From assembly GCF_900119365.1 (NCBI RefSeq), contig NZ_FPJO01000009.1:62001-126000 (forward strand): a DNA stretch of 64,000 nt, in the 5' to 3' direction. Under the pieces are notes generated by a model. The model was not told the DNA's origin. It ran no database searches and saw only the letters and a list, made by a program, of their open reading frames with translations. The position numbers and the translations under genes were made by a program. This DNA comes from Streptomyces atratus (lineage in GTDB: Bacteria; Actinomycetota; Actinomycetes; Streptomycetales; Streptomycetaceae). Shown one piece after another: positions 33,021 to 43,700 of the stretch (position 1 is its first letter; the number at the start of each line of letters is the position of its first letter).

Positions 33021-34721
33021 TCACCGGGCCACGGCCAGGCAGTAGTCGGCGTCGCGGGCCAGGAGGTTGCGGTGGGTGTCCTCGGCGGTGATGACGCCCT
33101 CGTCCAGGACGAGAACACGGTCGGCGGCGTCCAGCAGGGCCGGGCTGCTGGTGATCACGACCGTGGTGCGGCCCCGGCGCGACTTCGCGACGTTGCGCGC
33201 GATGAGCTGCTCGGTGACCGCGTCGACCGCCGTCGTCGGGTTGTGCAGGACCAGTACGTCGGTGTCGGCGGCCAGGGCGCGGGCCAGGGACAGCCGCTGA
33301 CGCTGCCCGCCCGAGAGGTTCGCCCCGCGGTCGCGGACCGCGTGGTCGAGCCCGTCGCGGTGGAGGGCGACGACATCCGTCAGCATCGACGCCTCGACGG
33401 CTTCGGGAATCGTCCGGCTGGTGCCCGACGGGTCGATGTTCGTGCGGAGGGTGCCCGCGAAGATCTCCCCGTCGTACGGATTCACCAGCATGTGCTCGCG
33501 GACCGCCTCGACCGACAGCTCCGCGATCGGCTGCTCGCCGAGCCGCACCACTCCCTCGTACGCGTCCGGCGCGACATTCACCGCGAGGACCGCCGCGAGA
33601 TCGGCCGCCGCGCGCGGCTGATAGACGGCGATCGCCACGAACTCACCTGCGGCCACCTGGAACTTCAGCCCGCGCAGCGCCCCGTGCCGGACGCCGTCCA
33701 CCGCGAGCCCTCCGCCCGGGGCCGGGCGCTGCGAACCCGGGGTCGTCACCGGCGGCGCGGAGAGCACCAGCGCCATCCGCTCGGCCGAGGCGCGCGCCGT
33801 CATCACGTACTTGGGCATCTCCGAGAACATCTTGAGCGGCTCGATGATGAACTGCGCCAGGCCCACGGCCATGACCAGTTCCCCGATGGTGATCCGGCCG
33901 TCGAACGCCAGCCGGCCCGCCGTCAGGGACACGGCGGCGGCGAGGACCGCGTTGAGGGCCAGTGCGGTGCCGGCGTACGCGCCGTTGACCCGGGCGACGG
34001 TGATCGCCTGGCGTTTCGCGTCCGTGCTGACCTTCCGGTACGACCCGAACGCGGCGTGGTTGCCGCCGAAGCCGTGCAGCGGACGCAGGCCGGTGATCAG
34101 GTCGGCGACCTTCGCGCCCGCCCGCGCCACCCGGGCCTGCTGTTCGCGGGTACTGGCGCCGATCCGCCTGGACATCACGGCCAGGACCGACAGGATCGTG
34201 ACGGTCCCCACGATGACCAGCAGGCCGAGCCGGACATCGGCCAGGCCCAGCGCGAGGGCCGCGACCACCACCGCGACCAGCGAGCTGACCAGCAGCGGCA
34301 CCACCTCGACGATGTCGGCGGTCTGGTCGGCGTCCTCGGTGGCGATGGTCAGCACCTCGCCGGACTTCAGGTCGACGTCCCTGGCCACCGGCTGGAGCCC
34401 GCAGGCGGCCACCCGCACCCGCCAGCGGTGCGCCTCGGTCGTGTTGGCCTTCTGCAGGACCCGCATCCCGAACCGCCACGACAGCGACACCGTCGTGATG
34501 ATCACGGCCAGCGCGCCGATCGACAGGCCGAGCGCGGCCGGGCTGCGGTCCTGCATCGTGTGCTCGACGATCAGACCGAGCGCGATGGGGAAGGCGGTCT
34601 CCCCCGCCTGGTACAGGCCCATGAGGACGGTGCCCCGGACCATGGCGCCGACGTTGCGGCGCAGCGCGGTGCGCAGGATGTCCGCCCCCGGCCGGGGGCG
34701 CTGCGTGTCAGGAGTTTTCAT
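33021..34721 (-). CDS. cchI: ABC exporter half-transporter CchI with degenerate ATP site
   Basis: A 566-residue ABC half-transporter (six TM segments, then a nucleotide-binding domain from about 340). The signature LSGGQRQRLSLARAL is intact. The Walker A region reads AVYQPRAAADLA instead of GxxGxGKS/T, and Walker B reads VLVLHNPTTAVD, replacing the Asp-Glu pair with His-Asn. It therefore cannot bind and hydrolyse ATP normally alone. It should pair with CchG, whose defects are the exact complement. Role: export of coelichelin, by analogy with the S. coelicolor cluster. The ATG lies 14 bp inside the 3' end of cchH. Confidence 0.92.
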   Translation of the reverse strand: MKTPDTQRPRPGADILRTALRRNVGAMVRGTVLMGLYQAGETAFPIALGLIVEHTMQDRSPAALGLSIGALAVIITTVSLSWRFGMRVLQKANTTEAHRWRVRVAACGLQPVARDVDLKSGEVLTIATEDADQTADIVEVVPLLVSSLVAVVVAALALGLADVRLGLLVIVGTVTILSVLAVMSRRIGASTREQQARVARAGAKVADLITGLRPLHGFGGNHAAFGSYRKVSTDAKRQAITVARVNGAYAGTALALNAVLAAAVSLTAGRLAFDGRITIGELVMAVGLAQFIIEPLKMFSEMPKYVMTARASAERMALVLSAPPVTTPGSQRPAPGGGLAVDGVRHGALRGLKFQVAAGEFVAIAVYQPRAAADLAAVLAVNVAPDAYEGVVRLGEQPIAELSVEAVREHMLVNPYDGEIFAGTLRTNIDPSGTSRTIPEAVEASMLTDVVALHRDGLDHAVRDRGANLSGGQRQRLSLARALAADTDVLVLHNPTTAVDAVTEQLIARNVAKSRRGRTTVVITSSPALLDAADRVLVLDEGVITAEDTHRNLLARDADYCLAVAR

Positions 34722-37700
34722 CGAGGTGGCGGGCAATCGCTTCCGGGGTTCGCAGGGTGAACAGATCACGGATGGTGATCACGGGACCGTACTCGCGGCG
34801 GAGCAGCCCGGTCAGCCGCACCGCCAGCATGGAGTGCCCTCCGAGGGACACGAAGTCGCTCACCGCGCTCACTTCGTCGTCGTCCAGGTCCAGTGCCTCG
34901 GCGAAGAACTCGCACACCAGGGTCTCGGTCCCGGTCTCCGGGCCGCGTTCTCCCGCCGTGGTGAGCGCGCCGAGCGGCCTGGCCTCCCCCAGCGCCTTGG
35001 TGTCGGCCTTCCCGTTCACGGTGAGCGGGATGCTGTCGACCCGGGCGAAGTGCGTCGGACGCAGGAAGTCCGGCAGCCCGGCGCCCACTTCGGCGGCGAC
35101 CTGCGCCAGGTCGGCGCCGTCCAGTACGAGATAGGCGGCCAGCCGGTACGCGCCGTCGACCTGCGGGTCGGGCTGGGCGACCGCGGCGGCGGACCGCACC
35201 GCCGGGTGCGCCGCGAACACGGCCTCGACCTCGCCGAGTTCGACCCGGTGCCCGCGGATCTTGACCTGCTGGTCGGTACGGCCCAGGTACGTCAGGTTCC
35301 CGTCGGACCGGCGGATCACCAGGTCGCCGGTCCGGTACATCCGCTCGCCGGGTCCGGCGAACGGGCAGGCGACGAAGCGGTGCGCGGTCTGGGCGCTCTG
35401 CCCGAGGTAGCCGCGCGCGATGCCGATGCCCGATACGTACAGCTCGCCGGGGACCCCGTCGGGCAGCGGGCGCAGCCACGGGTCCAGTACGTACACCTCG
35501 GTGTTGTCGATCGCCACGCCGACCACCGGGTCCTGGCACTCGAAGGTGCCGACGCCGAGGGTGTTGATGGTGTACTCGGTGGGCCCGTACAGGTTGTAGC
35601 CGACTGTGCCCTCGGTCCCGGCGAGCCGCTGCCAGAGCGTCGGGGTGACGGCCTCGCCGCCCAGCAGCACCAGCGCCGGCCGCCGTGCCGGGTTGTCCAG
35701 CAGGCCCTCGGCCACCAGCTGCTGCGCGTAGGTCGGGGTCACATTGATGACGTCGATCGCGTGCTCACGGCAGTACTCGACCAAACGGGGGGCGTCGCGG
35801 CGCAGTTCCTCGTCGCAGATGTGGACCTCGTGTCCGTCGGCGAGCCACAGCAGTTCCTCCCACGACATGTCGAACGCGAACGACACGGTGTGCGCGATCC
35901 GGAAGACCCGGTTGCCGTGCTCGGCGAGGACCGGTTCGAAGATCCGCCGCTGATGGTTGATCAGCATGTTGGTGAGCCCTGCGTACTCGGTCACCACGCC
36001 CTTGGGCTTCCCGGTCGAGCCGGAGGTGTAGATGGTGTACGCGGGGTGCCGCAGGCGGTCCGGGTCGTCGGGCGCGAACGTCACGTACGGATCGGCCTCG
36101 GGCAGGGGCCGGTCCAGCTCGATCAGCTCGCCGCCGAGCCGGGGCGAGACGGTGCTCACGGTGAGGATCACCTCGGGCCGGGCGTCCGCGACGATGGCGG
36201 CGATCCGCTCGTCCGGGTGGTCCAGTTCCAGCGGTACGTACGCGGCGCCGACGCGCAGCACGGCGAACAGAGCCACGATCGAGTCGAGGGAGCGCGGGAT
36301 CGCCAGACCCACGGCCGTCTCGGGTCCGATGCCCCGGCGGGCGAGAACTCCCGCCAACGCCCGGCTCCGTAGCTGGAGTTGGGCGAAGGTCATGGCCGAG
36401 CCGCGGGCGACGAGCGCGACCCGCCCGGGGTCACGGTCCGCCGCCAGGTCGAAGCGGTCGACGACGGTGTCCGTGCCGACGTCGGTGCGTCCTGCGGGCC
36501 CGGGGGCCGGGGCGAGCCCCGGCAGCGCGCCCACCCGCCCCGTCGACCGGGCGAGGTCCTCCAGTACGCGGAGGTAGTCGTCGAGGAGGCGGCGGGCGCC
36601 CCCGGGGTCGTCGTCGCGGTGCTCCAGCTTGACCGTGAGCCGGTCGCCGGGCGTGACGACCCAGGTGAACGGGTAGTGCGTGGAGTCGTCGGCCCGCACC
36701 GAGGTGATGCCGTGCCGGGTGTTCATCGCGGCGAACGCGTCCGGGTCCAGGAAGTTCTGGAGCACGAACAGGTTGTCGAAGAGGGTGTCGTGCCCACTGG
36801 CACGCTGGATCTCGCCGAGGCCCAGGTGCTCGTGCTCCATCGCCTCGACCCGGGCCGCCTGAACGGCCGACAGGTACGCGCCGACCGTGTCGTCGGGCCG
36901 GGCCCGCGTCCACATGGGCACCGTGTTGAGCAGCACACCGACGATGCCGGAGTGGCCCTCGCCCTCCCGGCCCGAGACGGTCACACCGAACACGGCGTCA
37001 CCGCGGCCGGTGCGGGCGCCGAGGAGCAGGCCGAACGCGCCGGTCAGCACCGTGTTCAGAGTGACGCCGTGCACCCTGGCCGCGTCCCGCAGCAGGTCGG
37101 ACAGTTCGGCGGAGAAGGTGTGCGTGAGCGCGCGCGGCAGGTCGTCCGGGAGGGACGGGGCCGGTCCGGCGAGCAGCGTCGGGCCCGGCAGGCCGGCGAG
37201 GTGCTGCGCCCAGAAGCGGTTCGACACCTCGGGGTCCCTGGCGTCGAGTGCCCGGGCGTACTCCTCGAAGCCCGGCACGGCGGGGACCGCGACCGGCGGT
37301 TCGCCCGCCACGACGGCCTCGTACGCCTCGAAGAGATCCCGCAGCACGATCTCGCGGGACCAGCCGTCCCAGAGCAGCAGGTGGTAGCTGAGCAGCAGGC
37401 CGTCCCGGCCGTCGGGCAGCCGCACCACGGTCAGCCGGATCAGCGGCGGTTCGCCCGGGTCGAATCCCGACTCGCGGTCCCGGGTGCGCAGCTCCTCGGC
37501 CTCCGCGTCGCTCGTCACGGCGGTCGTGCGGACGTCGACCCGCCGGCCCGCCTTGAGGACCTGGACCGGGTTCCCGTCGTCGTCGGTGGTGAAGCCGGCG
37601 CCCACGGCCGGGTGGCGCGCGATCACGTCCGCCATCGCCTCGGCCAGCGCGCCGGGGTCCAGGCGCCGGTCGAAGGTGAACCAGCTCTGCGCGACGTAGT

Positions 37701-40700
37701 GTCCGGCCGTGCCCGCCATCTGGGCCTGGAAGAACAGGCCCCGCTGGAGCGGGGTGACCGGTGCGGTGCGCTCGGCCGTGGCGGAGGCGTCCGCGATGTG
37801 TTCCAGGGCGGTGCGCCAGTGCCCGGTGATCTCGTCGGGTATGCCCCCGGCGAGGGTGAAGGCCGCGTGCAGGCATCCGGTGCTGTCGTCGGTCCAGGCG
37901 TTGACCTCGACGGCGTACGGGCTGCCCTGGTCGCCGCCGGTGAGGTGGAGGGCCCGGGACTCGCTGCCCCGGCCCAGGTAGTTGAAGAGCACCTGTGGGC
38001 GGGCGTCCAGCAGCGGGGCCGTCTGCGCGTCGAGGTACCGGAGCCGGCCGTAGGCGACGTGTTCGTGCTCGTCCGGCCGGCGTTCCGCGGTCTCGCGCGC
38101 CGCCGCGACGGGGTCGGTGTGCGCCGTGAGCCGCACCGGTGCGATGGCGGTGAACCAGCCGACGGTACGGGAGTAGTCGTGGTGCTCCAGGGCCGGGACC
38201 CGGCCGTGCCGCTCCAGTTCGATCGCGAGATCGGTGGGCGTGGGCTGGATGCGCGTCAGGGCGGTGCGCAGCGCGCCGCACAGCAGCTCGGTGAGGCCCA
38301 CGCCGAGTGCGGCGGGGGCGCTGCGGGTCACGCGGTCGCTCACCTCGCGGGCGAGTACGACCGTGGTCTCGCGCAGGTCCTGGACCTCGGGCAGCAGGGC
38401 GGGCGCCTCCAGCGTGGTGATCCAGTGTCCGAGAGCGTAGGCCGCCGGGCCGGACCCTGCCGCCAGCGCCTCGGCGTACTCGGCGTAGGACGTGGTCGGC
38501 GGTGGCAGGGCCGCACCGGCGAGGGCGGTGGCCAGATCGTCCAGGAGGATCAGCCAGGACACCGCGTCGACGGCGAGGTGGTGGACGGTGACCACCAGGG
38601 TGCGGCTCGCCGCCAGCCAGGAGAACGCGATGACGTCCCCGGATTCGGGGTCGAGCCGTCCGGCGGCCTCGTTCGCCGCTGCCGTGGCGTCGGGGGCGTG
38701 GGTCGGTGTGACGGCGACCTCGCGGGCGGGTTCGGTGCGCAGGGTCCACACGCCGTGCTCGACGCGCAGCCGCAGCCGCAGGACCGGGTGTGCGGCCACG
38801 ACGGCGTTCGCGGCGCGCCGGACGTCGGCGAGGTCGGTGCCCTCGGCCGCCACCACCGCCCTGGCCTGGGCGAAACGGGCGAGTGAACCGCCCAGTTCGC
38901 GCCGGCGCAGGATGATCGGGGTGGCCGGCAGCGGGCCGTCCTCGCGGTGGGCCGGTGCGGACGCGACGGGCTGCGGGGTGTGCGTGGCCAGATGGCCGGC
39001 GAGCGCGCGCGGTGTCTTCAGCAGGAACACGTCCCGTGGGACGATCCGCAGGCCGAGCGCCCTGGCCCGGTTGATCACGGTGATGGCGACGATGCTGTCG
39101 CCCCCTGCGCCGAAGAAGTCGGTGTCGGCGTCCACGGCGACGCCGGGCAGCGTCTCGGCGAAGATGCCGACCAGTGCGGTGAGCGCCGAGTCGCTCGTGG
39201 CCGCCGGGGTGCCGTCCTGGGCGGCGCGCGCGGTCAGGGCCTTGCGGTCCAGCTTGCCGTTGACCGTCAGCGGCAGGGCGTCGGCCGGCAGTACCCGGCC
39301 CGGCACCATGTGTGCGGGCAGCTTGGTGGACAGCAGGGCGGTGAAGTCGCCGGGCACCCGGCCCACGACGTGTGCGACCAGGTGGTCGCCGCTGTCCGCC
39401 ACGGTGACGGCCGCGTCGACGACGCCGTCGAGCTCCCGCACGGCGGACTCCACTTCGCCCGGCTCGATGCGGAAGCCCTTGAGCTGCACCTGGTCGTCGG
39501 CACGGCCGGCGAACTCCAGCTCGCCGTCGAGGGTGCGGCGGGCGAGGTCGCCCGTGTGGTACATGCGGGAGCCGTCGGCCGCGAACGGGTTCGCCACGAA
39601 GCGGCCCGCGGTGAGCCCCGGCCGGCCCAGGTAGCCGAGCGACACCTGGTCCCCGGCGACGTAGATGGCGCCCACCCGGCCCGGCGGCACCGGCCGCAGC
39701 CGGTCGTCGAGCAGATGGACGACCAGGCCGGGGACCGGGCCGCCGATCGGGCTGACGTCGTCGCCGGGGCCGAAGTCCTCGTCGGTCAGGACCCGGTGGG
39801 TGACGTGGACGGTGGTCTCGGTGATGCCGTACATGTTGACCAGCTCGGGCGCGGCGGTGCCGTGCCGCTCGACCCAGCCGCGCAGCCGTCCGAGGTCCAG
39901 CGCCTCGCCCCCGAAGACGATCCGGCGCAGCGCCGTGACCGGTTCGGCGGCGAGCCGGTCGGCCTCGGTGAACTGGTGGAACGCCGACGGGGTCTGGTTG
40001 AGCACGGTCACCCCGCGCTCGCGGACCAGCCGGTGGAAGTCGACCGGGGAGCGGGTCAGCGCGTACTCCGGCACCAGCAGTTCGCCGCCGTGCACCAGGG
40101 CGCCCCACAGCTCCCAGACCGCGAAGTCGAAGGAGAAGGAGTGGAACTGGACCCAGACGTCGTGCGGGCCGAAGTCCATGTCGGGCCGGGTGTTCGCGAG
40201 GAGCGTCACCACGGCGGAGTGCGGAACGACGACGCCCTTGGGGCGGCCGGTCGAGCCGGAGGTGTAGATCACGTACGCGGGGTCGTGCCGACCGGCCCCG
40301 GGCCCGGCGGTGGTGGCCGGCGCCGGCTCGTCGCCCTGGACGAGCACCCGGGCCTGGACGCCCGCTCGGGCCAGCAGGCGGGTGAAGCGGCCCTGCTGTT
40401 CGCGGTCGACGAGCACGACCTGCGGGGCGGCGTCGGCGAGGATGTACTCCAGCCGCTCGTCCGGGTACGCCAGGTCCAGCGGTACGTAGGCGCCGCCCGC
40501 GGTGACGACCGCGACCAGGGCGACGACCTGTTCCAGGGAGCGCGGTACGGCGACGGCGACCCGGGTGCCCGGCCCGGCCCCGGCCGCGCACAGGACCGAG
40601 GCCAACTCGTTCTTGGCATCGGCCAGTTCACCGTACGTCAGTGACCGGGTGACGCCGTCGAGGGCGCACTGGGTGACGGCGGTGGCTGCCGGGTCGCGGT

Positions 40701-43700
40701 CCGCTGCGGCGTCGAACAGCTCGCCCAGGGTCGCCGGGGAGGCCGGCGCCGGGCCCCGGCCGGCCTCGGGGGCCAGAAGGTCGTCGACCGGGGTGTCCGG
40801 CCGTTCGAGCAGGCCGGTGAGGGTCCGGGTGAAGGTGTCCAGGATCGCCTCGGCGCTCTCCCGGCGCAGCAGCTCCCCGTCGTGGATCAGGTTGAAGCGC
40901 GGACGGCCGTCGGTGGTGCGTTCCACGACCAGCGTCAACGGGTAGTGCGGGGCGCCCTCGTTGACGATGTCGGTGATGACCGGTTCGTCGCCGGGGCCGC
41001 GCAGGGCGTCCACGTCGGTCGCGACGTCGAACACCACCAGGGTGTCGAACAGCGGGCCGGCGCCGGTCAGGCGGCCGATCCTGGCCAGCGAGACGTGCTG
41101 GTGCGCCAGCACCGTGCTCTGGTGTTCCTTCACCGTGGCGAGCAGCTCGACCGCCGTGGTGTCCGCGGACCAACGGGCCCGCACGGGGATGGTGTTGATG
41201 AACAGGCCGACCATGTCCCCGATGCCGGGCACCGCCGCGTCGCGCCCGGAGACCGTGGAGCCGAACACGACGTCCCGGCCGTGCAGGATGCCGCCCAGCG
41301 TCACCGCCCACGCGCTGTGCACGGCCACACTCAGCGGCACACCGGCCGAGCGGGCGGCGGCGTCGATGTCGAGGGCGGGCTCGACGGCGGTGTCGGCGAA
41401 CCGGTCGGAGGGGGTGTGCCCCTCGGCCACCAGCGAGGGGCCGGGCAGACCGGCGAGCTCGTCGTGCCACACCCGCTCGCTCTCGTCCTGGTCGCGTCCG
41501 GCGAGCCAGGTCACGTAGTCGCGGTAGCCGCCGAGCGGGTACACGCTCCCCGGCACGTGGTACTCGGCGAGCAGCGCGCGGAGCATCGGCGGTACCGACC
41601 AGCCGTCGGCGACGATGTGGTGCACGGTCTGCACCAGGACGTTGCGGCCGGAGCCGGCGCGGATGAGCGTGTACCGCATCAACGGCCCGGCGGCCAGGTC
41701 GAATCCGGCGCGGCGGTCCCGCTCGGCGTGGTCGCGGATCTCCTCGTCGGTGAGGCCGGGGCGGTCCAGCGTGGCGAAGGGCGCCTGTGCGCCGCTCTCG
41801 ACGACGGAGACGACCCGGCCGTCGGCGAGGGCGGTGAACCGGGCGGCCAGGTTGGGGTACAGCGTGAGCAGCCGGGTGGCCGCCGCCGCGAGCCGGTCCG
41901 CGTCCACGTCGCCGTCCAGCGTCAGCAGTTGCTGCTCGACGTAGCTGCCGGTCGCGTCGTCGTCGAAGACCGAGTGGAAGTACAGGCCCTCCTGAAGGGG
42001 GGTCAGCGGCAGGATGTCCCGCAGCGCCGGGCCGTCCAGGTCGTCGACATCGGCCTGGGTGAGCCGCACCAGGGCGAAGTCGCTGGGGGTGTGGCCGCCC
42101 TCTTCCAGCGCGGCCAGGGCGGACAGGGCGGCCCGGAAGTACGCGCCGAGGGTGGTGATGTCCTCGTCGGTGAACATCCCCTCGGGCCAGGAGATGGTGG
42201 TGACCAGCTCGTACGCGCCGCTCGCGTCGGGTTCGGCGATGGCGTTGAACTCCAGGGCGCGCGGCAGCCGCATCCTCGGGTCGCGCTTCTCGCCCAACTG
42301 ACCTGTGATGCCCGCGAGTTGCCAGTCACCGGACGCACCCGCGTCGAAGCGGCCCAGGTAGTTGAACAGCACCTGCGGCGCGGGGGCGGTCAGCCCGGTT
42401 TCGCTCAGGTAGCGCAGGGCGCCGTACGAGACGCCGTTGCCGGGTACGGCGGCGAGGTCCTCCTTGACCGCCTTGAGGGCGGCGGCCAGGTACGCCGGGG
42501 CGGTGAAGTCGGCTGCCGTGCCGGGGTCGACGGTCACCGGGAACAGGGTGGTGAACCAGCCCACGGTCCGCGAGAGTTCCGGTTCGAAGCCGGTCGCGTC
42601 CGCCACATGGCGTCCCTCGCGGCCGTGTCCCTCCAGTTCGATGTGGGCGAAGGTCTGCTCCTGCCCCCGGTCGCGGCGCCACCGGGCGAGGGAGACGGCG
42701 AGCGCGGTCAGCAGTACGTCGTTGACGCCCGCGTGGAACTTCGCGGGGATCGCGCCGAGCAGCGCGGCGGTGTCCTCGGGGCCCACGGTGACGGTCCGCG
42801 CCCGCTCCCTGGCGACGGTGTCGGTCCCGGACGGGGCCCGTCGGCCCAGCGGTGCGTCGGGCCCCGGCAGGGGGCGCTGGAAGTGGGTGCGGTCGCGGTC
42901 GAAGGCCGCGCGGCCCAGCAGCTGTGTCCAGCGCCTGAACGACGTTCCCACGGGGGGCAGTTCGACGGGCGTGCCCGAGACGGACTGGCGCCAGGCCGTG
43001 GCCAGGTCGTCCATCAGGATCCGCCAGGACACACCGTCGATGACGACGTGGTGGGCGACCATGACCAGTTGCCGCGCCTCGCGGCGCCACACGGCGCGCA
43101 GCATCACGCCGCCCGCCGGGTCGAGCCCCTCGGTGGCGAGCGCGACGCACTCCTCCAGCGGGCGGTCGCTCTCCTGCCACCCCACGACGGCCCGTCCGGC
43201 CTCGGGGATGTCGAAGCTCCAGCGCTCGCCGCGCACCAGCCTGGCGCGCAGCATGTCGTGCCGCCCCAGCAGGGCGGCGAGGATCTCGTCGAGCGCGCCG
43301 GCGGTCAGCTCCGCCGGTGTGTTCAGTACGACGGACTGCACGAAGCCGTCGATCGCGTCCGTGGTCCGGCCGAGCCACTGCACGATGGGCGATCCCACGA
43401 CGGGGCCGGTCGCGACATCGCCGTGGTCCACGGCGGATACGTCCTCGCGGCTCGCCACCGCGGCCAGTGCCCCGAGGACGCTGTGGGTGAAGATCTGCCG
43501 TGCGGTGACGTAGAGACCGGCCTCCCGCAGCGCGCTCAGCAGTGAGATCGCCAGAATGCTGTCTCCGCCGAGCTGGAAGAAGTCCTGGTCGGCCCCGGCC
43601 TTCTCCAGCCGCAGCACCGCCGCGACGGCCGCGCACACCACCCGCTCGTTGTCGGTGGCGGGTGCCACGACGGAGCCCGTGCCGATCTCGGGTTCCGGCA